A stretch of 7,347 nt of DNA, from assembly GCA_025358195.1 (NCBI GenBank), contig JANYKP010000550.1:1-7347 (forward strand), read 5' to 3'. This DNA comes from Cyclobacteriaceae bacterium. GTDB lineage: Bacteria > Bacteroidota > Bacteroidia > Cytophagales > Cyclobacteriaceae. Positions 1-5,974 of this stretch are shown here, one piece after another. The notes below the pieces were generated by a model. The model was not told where the DNA came from. It saw nothing but the letters and a program-made list of their open reading frames with translations, and did not search any database. The translations under genes and the position numbers were made by a program. Within the stretch, counting starts at the first letter, position 1; every line of letters begins with the position of its first letter.

Positions 1-937
1 CCGTGTTGAACTGGACCGTATGAAGATGGCTCGTTATGGAGTAAACGTAGCCGAGGCCAATGATTTAATTGAGATGGCGGTGGGTGGGAAAAAGGTATCA
101 ACGTTTTATGAAGGCGAACGGAGATTTGACATCCGCCTACGTTTCTCACCTGCATTCAGAAGGTCAGAGAAAGAAATAGGCAGACTCATGGTGCCGTGTA
201 CCAACGGAACGAAAATACCAATGAGGCAAATTGCGGAAATCAAAAAACGCACGGGCCCGGCTTTTGTATATCGTGAAGGAAATCAACGCTTCATACCAAT
301 TAAATTTTCGGTGAGGGGAAGGGACCTGGGAGGTACCATTGCAGAGGCTCAATCAAAAGTTGAAACAGCTGTCAAATTAGGAAAGGGGTATTCCATGACC
401 TGGAATGGCGAATTTGAAAACCAAGTGCGAGCCACCGATCAATTGAAAATTGTAGTGCCTATTTCCATCGCATTGATTTTCATGTGGCTGTTTTTCATGT
501 TTAACTCCACCAAATACGCAGGTATTGTTTTGTTGAATGTTCCGTTTGCACTCATCGGCGGTATCCTTGGACTTTTCTTTACCGGTATCCACTTTAGCAT
601 TTCAGCAGGAGTAGGATTTATTGCTTTATTCGGAGTGTGCGTTCAGAATGGCGTAATCATGGTTGATGTCTTCAATAAAATGCAGGGTCAGGGTAAAAAC
701 CTGCGCGAGGCTATTATTGAAGGTGCTATGACACGTGTACGTCCGGTAGTAATGACGGCATTAATGGCAGGGCTGGGCTTGCTACCAGCGGCGCTCTCAA
801 CCGGCATCGGCTCAGAAACTCAAAAACCACTGGCCGTGGTTGTGATTTGTGGTTTGATTTCCGCTACCATACTTACACTGGTCACGTTACCTGCGATCTA
901 CCAGATTTGGAATAAGAGTACAGGACATAAAGTTTAA
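1..937 (+). CDS. czcA: Heavy-metal efflux RND pump, C-terminal part (5' end outside window)
   Basis: This is the C-terminal 311 codons of an inner-membrane HME-RND pump, which uses the proton gradient to drive metal cations out through a tripartite complex. The frame is open from base 2, before the first ATG at 20 (R-V-E-L-D-R precedes it), so the gene starts upstream. It aligns colinearly with residues 724 to 1035 of the full-length pump at 2265-5372, so roughly 720 residues are missing only because of the window edge. Visible parts are the end of the second periplasmic porter domain (MARYGVNVAEAND, GERRFDIR, KFSVRGRDLG) and the last membrane block, TM8 to TM12 (starting at PISIALIFMWLFF, then NVPFALIGG, SAGVGFIALFG, RVRPVVMTALMAG and TLPAIY). 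By eye about 77% of residues match the downstream pump. It has Cys at codons 197-199, 638-640 and 848-850, where the paralogue has Ser, Ser and Gly. Family assignment is firm. The substrate is not readable because TM4 lies outside the window; the symbol is borrowed from the paralogue. Confidence 0.93.
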   Translation, partial: RVELDRMKMARYGVNVAEANDLIEMAVGGKKVSTFYEGERRFDIRLRFSPAFRRSEKEIGRLMVPCTNGTKIPMRQIAEIKKRTGPAFVYREGNQRFIPIKFSVRGRDLGGTIAEAQSKVETAVKLGKGYSMTWNGEFENQVRATDQLKIVVPISIALIFMWLFFMFNSTKYAGIVLLNVPFALIGGILGLFFTGIHFSISAGVGFIALFGVCVQNGVIMVDVFNKMQGQGKNLREAIIEGAMTRVRPVVMTALMAGLGLLPAALSTGIGSETQKPLAVVVICGLISATILTLVTLPAIYQIWNKSTGHKV

Positions 938-957
938 TCAGGTTGTAAAATCACGGT

Positions 958-1722
958 ATGAAGACCATTCACGTAACTGCATTTCTCTTTTTACTGCTTC
1001 TTTCACAAGAAGCCATTTCACAGCAGAAGCTAAAAGAAAAGATATTGTCCGAGGGCGTACTTCGCAGCGCATTAGAAAAAAAATTTCATATAGGAATAAG
1101 TTATCATCAATATTGGAGTACGATCACAGGTCAGACTCAGAGTACCTATTTCATAAAACCTTCCGTGGGATTCAATTTAAGGGCTGAGTATTATTTTAAT
1201 TCATTTATTGGAGTAGGCTTGGGGGTCGGCTTTCAGCAACGAGGCGCGGGCATTAATCACCAGGATATTACCGGAGGAGCTTTTGCGCACCCCTGGGTTT
1301 TTGTCAATACACCCGATGGCTACAGGAGCGGTGATCCTGATTCCACCCACCTCGACAGGTTGCGTTTCAGCACCATTGAATTTCCGCTGACACTATTGCT
1401 TCGAACGCCGAAAGATTTCCTACAGCAAGGAATGAGATTGAGTGGCGCTGTGGGCCCTACACTTATTCACACCTCGCGGGTTAATCAGACTTTTCAAAGT
1501 GTTATCGATGGCTTCCATCCTTACAACTGGGTAACAGACAATTATGTGAGAAACCAATTCGGCCTTCAGGCATCGGTGGGATTCGATATTGATTCAGGCG
1601 GAGGGACCAGCGTTTTCCAGGTTCATTTGGTGTACACGCAAACCCTGACAAATGTATATGCTAAAGGGCAGGCGGATGGCAGGCTGGCAACGTACGGGCT
1701 TAGGTTCGCATGGCTTTTCTAA
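958..1722 (+). CDS. Secreted outer-membrane beta-barrel protein (PorT-like family)
   Basis: A 254-residue protein with a classical signal peptide (Met-Lys start, Leu-rich core, predicted cut near residue 21 after A-I-S). The mature part shows alternating hydrophobic/polar strands and Gly/aromatic-rich segments typical of a small outer-membrane barrel: around residues 42-53 (FHIGISYHQYW), 72-97 (NLRAEYYFNSF then IGVGLGVGFQQRG), 135-150, 161-177, 201-211 (FGLQASVGFDI) and the last strand 243-254 ending LRFAWLF with a terminal Phe, as barrel-assembly substrates often do. This fits the Bacteroidota 'outer membrane beta-barrel / PorT' class. The ATG lies 20 bp after the RND stop, so co-transcription with that pump is likely. 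Its role is unknown; an outer-membrane component related to metal stress is possible but inferred only from position. It is not a TolC-type channel, since it lacks the length and the coiled-coil hairpins. Confidence 0.82.
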   Translation: MKTIHVTAFLFLLLLSQEAISQQKLKEKILSEGVLRSALEKKFHIGISYHQYWSTITGQTQSTYFIKPSVGFNLRAEYYFNSFIGVGLGVGFQQRGAGINHQDITGGAFAHPWVFVNTPDGYRSGDPDSTHLDRLRFSTIEFPLTLLLRTPKDFLQQGMRLSGAVGPTLIHTSRVNQTFQSVIDGFHPYNWVTDNYVRNQFGLQASVGFDIDSGGGTSVFQVHLVYTQTLTNVYAKGQADGRLATYGLRFAWLF

Positions 1723-1763
1723 TATAAATTTTAATGATAACTGTCACATTCTTGAAACTAACC

Positions 1764-2123
1764 GTGAATAAAAAGAATACGATATCGAGGGTTTTGGTGG
1801 TCATTTTCATCGTGAGCGGGCTGACAGATCTGGGTCACGGCTTAATCACAAATCGTGTCAGCAAGAGCGCTTCCAGCGAAAATTTTTTTAACCTCTCATC
1901 AAAAAGCCATCCGTTAAATGCCAGTGAATGTTTAAGCGGAATGATATCGGAAGCTGAATTTGAAGAAGAATCTAGAGACGGTTTAAAAACCATTGTCTTT
2001 AATTATTGGGTTGATATGTATCGGCCGTCTGTTGTGCTTTTTTTGATGAGACAACAAACTACAACGATTTTTCAGTCTTCGATTTCCCCTATTTTCTTAT
2101 TGAACTGTCAAATTCTCATCTGA
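1764..2123 (+). CDS. Small exported protein of unknown function (GTG start preferred)
   Basis: I do not recognise this protein. The open frame can start at ATG 1734 (129 residues), but GTG 1764 gives a cleaner 119-residue product: MNKKNTISR as a basic n-region, then VLVVIFIVSGL as hydrophobic core, with a likely cut near residue 26. The ATG start would place ten extra residues before the signal peptide. The mature part is Ser/Asn-rich, then has an acidic stretch (EAEFEEESRD) and a hydrophobic C-terminus (PIFLLNCQILI) with a single Cys near the end and another Cys in the middle (NASECLSG). It begins 41 bp after the beta-barrel gene, with no visible terminator between, and ends 141 bp before the second pump. 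Small secreted proteins of about 100-130 residues are often found near Bacteroidota metal-pump operons; whether this belongs to such a family needs a homology search. Coding status is moderately supported by signal peptide and position. Confidence 0.5.
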   Translation: MNKKNTISRVLVVIFIVSGLTDLGHGLITNRVSKSASSENFFNLSSKSHPLNASECLSGMISEAEFEEESRDGLKTIVFNYWVDMYRPSVVLFLMRQQTTTIFQSSISPIFLLNCQILI

Positions 2124-2264
2124 AATCGTTGGGCAACCTGCCCCCCGGCGAGGCTTGAGATATCAGGTAGTGGAGGTAGCACGGCCAGAATCATTTTTTT
2201 TCAAAAGTAATAATCTGAGTGCGATCCGTCCTGGCGGAGGCTCCGCTCATTAATTCGAGTACTT
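2124..2264. other. Intergenic region upstream of the complete RND pump gene
   Basis: This 141-bp spacer probably holds the promoter or leader of the downstream pump, or simply separates it from the upstream operon. It includes a C-rich patch (2141-2146), a weak 5-bp hairpin (GGGCA 2131-2135 with TGCCC 2139-2143), a T8 tract near 2195, and a small GC dyad (GCGGAG 2234-2239 with CTCCGC 2241-2246) whose loop is too short for a good terminator. I see no convincing match to the Bacteroidota -33 TTTG / -7 TAnnTTTG promoter and no strong Shine-Dalgarno before ATG 2265, which is usual in this phylum. Confidence 0.4.
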
Positions 2265-5200
2265 ATGAACAAGTTTATAAAAACCATTATTTCATTCTCA
2301 CTTAAAAACCCCATACTCATATTCGTGGGTACAGCCGTGGTCATCGCGTTAGGCGTACGCGGGTTTGTGCTGACACCCATCGAAGCTTTTCCGGATGTAA
2401 TTAATACCCGGGTCATCATCATTACCCAATGGCCGGGCCGTAGTGCTGAGGAGATGGAAAAGTTTGTCACGATCCCTATTGAGGTGGAGATGAATGTGGT
2501 GCCAAAGAAAACGAGCCTACGCTCCGTTTCACTTTTTGGCCTTTCGGTTGTCACTATTTTCTTTGAAGACGATGTGGATGATTTTTATGCCCGCCAGGTA
2601 GTTTACAATCAGATAGAAAATGTAACCCTTCCTGAAGGTGTGGATGCAGAGGTCCAGCCGCCTTCCGGACCCACCGGAGAGATCTACCGGTACACGTTGG
2701 ATGGAAGTGGCCAAAAATCGCTACGTGAATTAAAGGAAATTCAGGATTGGGTCATCGATAAACGACTAAAATCAGTTCCCGGAATAGCCGATGTAATAAG
2801 CTTTGGCGGAGAAGTGAAAACCTTTGAGGTTACGCTCGATCCCCAACGCCTCAAATCCTATGAGTTTAGTCCGAAAGATGTTTTCACAGCCATCCAAGCA
2901 AATAACGGAAATGTAGGAGGTGACGTAATTGAAAAGGGTCAGCAGGCATTCCTGGTGAGAGGCTTGGGATTGGTGAAGGGCATAAAGGATATTGAAAGAA
3001 TTATTATTCAAAACATTAATGAAACGCCAATTTTTATTCGTGACGTGGCAAATGTCACGGAATTCTATACGCCCCGGCTTGGTAAAGTAGGACGTGACAA
3101 TGAACAGGATGTAGTAGAAGGAATCGTCTTATTGCGAAGAGGGGAAGATCCAAGCCAGGTATTGAAAGACCTAAACAAGAAAATTGATGATTTAAATAAC
3201 CGCGTACTTCCGGAGGGCGTAAAAATCAAAGTGTTCTACGACCGAACCAACCTCGTCAATCTCACCATTCATACCGTACTTGAAAACCTTACCATTGGTA
3301 TCCTGCTCGTTACCCTGATTGTTTCAATCTTTCTGCTTGATTGGAGGGCCACGGTAATTGTGGCCATCATTATTCCATTGGCCCTTCTGTTTGCGTTTAT
3401 CTGCATGAAAATTAAGGGCATGTCGGCTAATCTCCTCTCCATTGGAGCGATCGATTTTGGGATCATCATCGACGGGGCAGTGGTAATGGTGGAGGGAGTT
3501 TTTGCCTATTTGGCCCACAAGCAAATCAAGGTAGGCGTTGAAAAGTTTAACGCCATGGGAAAAATGTCAATGATCACCGAAGTGTCTGTCGAAATGGGTA
3601 AACCTATCTTTTTTGCCAAGCTAATCATCATCACCGCGTTGATACCCATTTTTGCCTTTCAGAAGGTGGAAGGTCGCATGTTCAGTCCATTGGCGTACAC
3701 GATGGGCTTTGCGCTGATGGGTGCTTTGATTTTTACCCTGACACTCGTGCCGTTGCTAAGCAAATTATTATTCACGAAAAACATTGTTGAGAAAGAGAAT
3801 TTTCTGGTTCGATGGATCAAAAAGCTCTACCGCCCCATCCTGGAGCGTTCATTAAATTATCCATGGAGGCGAATTGGCTCTTCGGCTCTGCTCCTTGCCA
3901 TAAGTGTATTCATTTTTGCCGGACTGGGCTCCGAGTTTTTACCTTCTCTCAATGAGGGATCCATTTACGTGCGGGCGAGCATGCCGCAAAGTGTGAACTT
4001 CACCACGGCCAATCAGAAGTCTGCCGAAATGAGAAAGATCTTTCAAACGTATCCAGAGGTGAAAGGAGTCATCTCGCAAAATGGCCGGCCCAACGATGGC
4101 ACTGACCCAACCGGCTTTTTTAATGTTGAATTCTTTGTTGATCTCTTCCACAAAAATGAATGGAAACGAGGACTGTCCAAAGATGAAATAATAAAGGATA
4201 TGCAGGACAAACTAAAGGTAGGATTTCCTGGAGTTGTGTTCGGTTTTTCACAACCTATTTCTGACAACGTTCAGGAGGCTGTTTCGGGTGTGAAGGGAGA
4301 AATGGCCATTAAAATTTTCGGCGACAACCTTGAGGTGCTGGAACGAAAAGCCGATAGCGTAAGGGCCATTATGTCCACGATCAGGGGCGTTCAGGATTTG
4401 GGAATCTTTAAGAGTCTTGGAGCGCCGGAATTGCGCATAGAGTTGGATCGTGAGAAGATGGCGCGATACGGCGTGAATGTGGCGGAAGCCAACGACATCA
4501 TCGAAATGGCAGTTGGTGGAAAGAAAGCCTCGACCTTTTATGATGGGGAACGGAGATTTGATATTCGCGTCCGGTTTTCCCCTGAGTTTCGAAAAAATGA
4601 AAACGTTATTGAGCGACTAATGATCCCCAGCACCAACAACACAAAAATTCCTCTTCATGAAATTGCAGATGTAAAATTGCAGAACGGACCCTCTTTTGTT
4701 TACAGGGAAAACAACCTTCGGTTTATTCCTATTAAGTTTTCAGTTCGCGGACGCGATCTCGGTAGCACCATTGCGGAAGCCCAGGAAAAGGTGGGAGCAG
4801 CAATTAAAATTGATAAAGGATACGATCTTACCTGGAATGGAGAGTTTGAAAATCAGGTTAGGGCTACTAACCAGTTAAAAATTGTGATCCCTATTTCGAT
4901 TGCGTTAATTTTTATGTGGCTGTTTTTTATGTTCAATTCCACCAAGAATGCAGTGGCCGTTTTGATGAATGTACCCTTTGCATTGATCGGAGGAATTCTG
5001 GCGCTTTTCATAACGGGCATTCACTTCAGTATTTCTGCGGGGGTTGGTTTTATTGCGCTCTTCGGCGTCTCTGTACAAAATGGTGTGATCCTGGTATCCG
5101 TATTTAATAAGTTGAAAGAAGCAGGTGCGGATGTACGCACATCCATTATCGAAGGGGCGCTATCACGCGTTCGCCCGGTAGTGATGACGGCATTGATGGC

Positions 5201-5372
5201 TGGATTTGGCTTATTACCAGCGGCCCTTTCTACGGGCATAGGCTCTGAAACACAACGGCCATTGGCGGTTGTTATGATCGGTGGGTTGATTTCGGACACC
5301 ATCTTAACATTGATTACGCTGCCGGCGATTTACCTCATCTGGCATAGAAAAAAGAATGAATTGAAGGCATAG
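2265..5372 (+). CDS. czcA: CzcA/CusA-family heavy-metal efflux RND pump, complete
   Basis: A full-length 1035-residue HME-RND inner-membrane pump (family norm about 1030-1060). The order is canonical: TM1 at about 17-34 followed by the conserved T-P-I-E-A-F-P-D-V; first porter domain with PSGPTGEIYRYTL near 131; TM2-TM6 between about 337 and 503; TM7 near 536-554 followed by GSEFLPSLNEGSIYV; second porter domain with NGRPNDGTDPTGFFN and MARYGVNVAEAND; TM8-TM12 from about 870 to 1028. TM4 carries Asp397, Asp403 and Glu410 in DFGIIIDGAVVMVEG. The 6 and 13 residue spacing equals that of the proton-relay Asp402, Asp408 and Glu415 of CzcA, while Cu/Ag pumps have an AIG..DAA pattern instead. This points to export of divalent cations such as Zn, Co, Cd or Ni. 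The residue after the Glu is Gly rather than the usual Asn. No adaptor or outer-membrane channel gene flanks it here, so it presumably shares them with another operon. Substrate is inferred; family is certain. Confidence 0.95.
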   Translation: MNKFIKTIISFSLKNPILIFVGTAVVIALGVRGFVLTPIEAFPDVINTRVIIITQWPGRSAEEMEKFVTIPIEVEMNVVPKKTSLRSVSLFGLSVVTIFFEDDVDDFYARQVVYNQIENVTLPEGVDAEVQPPSGPTGEIYRYTLDGSGQKSLRELKEIQDWVIDKRLKSVPGIADVISFGGEVKTFEVTLDPQRLKSYEFSPKDVFTAIQANNGNVGGDVIEKGQQAFLVRGLGLVKGIKDIERIIIQNINETPIFIRDVANVTEFYTPRLGKVGRDNEQDVVEGIVLLRRGEDPSQVLKDLNKKIDDLNNRVLPEGVKIKVFYDRTNLVNLTIHTVLENLTIGILLVTLIVSIFLLDWRATVIVAIIIPLALLFAFICMKIKGMSANLLSIGAIDFGIIIDGAVVMVEGVFAYLAHKQIKVGVEKFNAMGKMSMITEVSVEMGKPIFFAKLIIITALIPIFAFQKVEGRMFSPLAYTMGFALMGALIFTLTLVPLLSKLLFTKNIVEKENFLVRWIKKLYRPILERSLNYPWRRIGSSALLLAISVFIFAGLGSEFLPSLNEGSIYVRASMPQSVNFTTANQKSAEMRKIFQTYPEVKGVISQNGRPNDGTDPTGFFNVEFFVDLFHKNEWKRGLSKDEIIKDMQDKLKVGFPGVVFGFSQPISDNVQEAVSGVKGEMAIKIFGDNLEVLERKADSVRAIMSTIRGVQDLGIFKSLGAPELRIELDREKMARYGVNVAEANDIIEMAVGGKKASTFYDGERRFDIRVRFSPEFRKNENVIERLMIPSTNNTKIPLHEIADVKLQNGPSFVYRENNLRFIPIKFSVRGRDLGSTIAEAQEKVGAAIKIDKGYDLTWNGEFENQVRATNQLKIVIPISIALIFMWLFFMFNSTKNAVAVLMNVPFALIGGILALFITGIHFSISAGVGFIALFGVSVQNGVILVSVFNKLKEAGADVRTSIIEGALSRVRPVVMTALMAGFGLLPAALSTGIGSETQRPLAVVMIGGLISDTILTLITLPAIYLIWHRKKNELKA

Positions 5373-5373
5373 A

Positions 5374-5390
5374 AATTCAAGGGTTGAATT
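5374..5390. repeat. Perfect dyad just after the pump stop codon
   Basis: The arms AATTCAA (5374-5380) and TTGAATT (5384-5390) are perfect reverse complements around GGG, starting 2 bp after the TAG stop of the pump gene. The right arm also opens a self-palindrome, TTGAATTCAA (5384-5393). No T tract follows directly, so it is not a standard intrinsic terminator; it may be a 3'-end stabilising hairpin or a protein-binding site. Confidence 0.45.
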
Positions 5391-5392
5391 CA

Positions 5393-5450
5393 ACTAGGCT
5401 TTAACCTTTCGGTTGTTGTTGGGTTTTAGCTTTTGGTGCTCGGGCCTAGT
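5393..5450. repeat. Long-range inverted repeat enclosing a T/G-rich loop
   Basis: ACTAGGC (5393-5399) pairs perfectly with GCCTAGT (5444-5450) across a 44-base loop. Inside the loop AACC (5404-5407) can pair with GGTT (5411-5414) across TTTC. Together with the dyad immediately upstream, this makes the space between the pump and the next small gene richer in pairing potential than most spacers here. It could be a structured 3' UTR or leader, or chance; a 7-bp pairing over this distance is weak evidence. Confidence 0.25.
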
Positions 5451-5510
5451 CTAAGGTCTTGGCATTAAGCAGGGTAAGGTATTATTATCAAATATTTCTA
5501 AATTTACAGG

Positions 5511-5846
5511 GTGAAAATCAATAGGATACTTTCCGCCGGTTTCATCCTGCTATTCCTGTCTTCGACCGGATACTTTTCACAATCTGATTTCATTGATCAA
5601 ACACAGACTGAAGCTGGGGCACAACTGACGGAAGACTCCGAGGATGCGGTTCGGGAGTTTCGTGAAACGATTAAAATAAATGTTTCCGGAGCGTCTAATA
5701 CCCGTCCAAGCAATTCATATTATGATGCCAGCCAACTGACCTTTATGGGTATCCATGACGCGCAGTTTGCATCGTATTTCCAAAGACGGCTTACCGCCAG
5801 ACCTGCTCAGAAATTATTTATCAATTTCGGAGTGCTCATCATTTAA
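5511..5846 (+). CDS. Small secreted protein of unknown function (GTG start)
   Basis: I do not recognise this 111-residue protein. It starts with GTG at 5511, preceded by ACAGG, and no earlier ATG fits. MKINR followed by ILSAGFILLFLSS and TGYFSQ is a clear signal peptide with a likely cut around residue 24, in the 'SQ' context common in Bacteroidota. The mature protein is polar: an acidic, Gln/Thr-rich part (25-50, EDSEDAVREFRE), a Ser/Asn/Tyr-rich middle (SGASNTRPSNSYYDAS), then a basic segment (FQRRLTARPAQK) and a hydrophobic tail (LFINFGVLII). It has no Cys or His cluster that would suggest metal binding. It lies 138 bp after the pump gene and ahead of the MetA-like barrel gene. Its general layout (GTG start, signal peptide, acidic centre, hydrophobic Ile-ending tail) resembles the small protein at 1764-2123, but I see no convincing residue-by-residue homology. 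Confidence 0.5.
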   Translation: MKINRILSAGFILLFLSSTGYFSQSDFIDQTQTEAGAQLTEDSEDAVREFRETIKINVSGASNTRPSNSYYDASQLTFMGIHDAQFASYFQRRLTARPAQKLFINFGVLII

Positions 5847-5876
5847 CATTCCTTTCTTAACCTCATTTTTTTGTTC

Positions 5877-5899
5877 ATGTGAATTGAGATAATTCACAT
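5877..5899. promoter_or_regulatory. Perfect 9-bp palindrome, possible operator
   Basis: ATGTGAATT (5877-5885) and AATTCACAT (5891-5899) are exact reverse complements separated by GAGAT. The symmetric, AT-rich form with TGTGA/TCACA outer parts suggests a dimeric regulator site, although the half-site spacing (11 bases between TGTGA and TCACA) does not fit CRP/FNR, which needs 6. It lies 76 bp before the ATG of the barrel gene. It could also act as an RNA hairpin ending the upstream small gene. The symmetry is seen directly; the function is inferred. Confidence 0.4.
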
Positions 5900-5901
5900 C
5901 C

Positions 5902-5930
5902 AATTGAAATTAATCTTTCAATTCTTTTTT
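5902..5930 (+). terminator. AT-rich hairpin plus T tract, possible terminator of the upstream small gene
   Basis: AATTGAAA (5902-5909) pairs with TTTCAATT (5916-5923) over the 6-base loop TTAATC and is followed by C and six T (5924-5930). The layout is that of an intrinsic terminator, but the stem holds only one G-C pair, so it would be weak. It lies 56 bp after the stop of the 5511-5846 gene and 45 bp before the next likely start codon. An alternative is a regulatory hairpin in the leader of the barrel gene. Confidence 0.35.
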
Positions 5931-5974
5931 AGGATGAAAAAGTTCGATGTTTTCGGTATTACTTGATTGAAAAA

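Noticed and set aside
2234..2246. GC-rich palindrome before the pump start as a terminator
   Set aside because: The six-base arms are separated by one base, so only about five pairs with a three-base loop can form, and no T tract follows.
2201..2554. 117-codon open frame on the minus strand
   Set aside because: It lies antisense to the start of the complete pump gene, whose protein is strongly conserved; the minus frame shows only low-complexity Ser/Thr/Met-rich residues and no recognisable domain.
5021..5302. 93-codon minus-strand open frame inside the pump gene
   Set aside because: Antisense shadow of conserved membrane segments; Thr/Pro/Ala-rich with no domain features.
1..5372. Recent tandem duplication or assembly artefact for the two pumps
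   Set aside because: Protein identity is only about 77% by eye and third codon positions differ widely, so the copies are old paralogues, not a fresh duplication or misassembly.
5499..5506. Bacteroidota-type -7 promoter element TAAATTTA before the small gene
   Set aside because: It lies within 5 bp of the GTG start, which would place transcription start inside the coding sequence, and no well-spaced TTTG -33 element is visible.
5878..5898. CRP/FNR-type binding site
   Set aside because: TGTGA and TCACA half-sites are present but 11 bases apart rather than 6, so the site does not fit that family.
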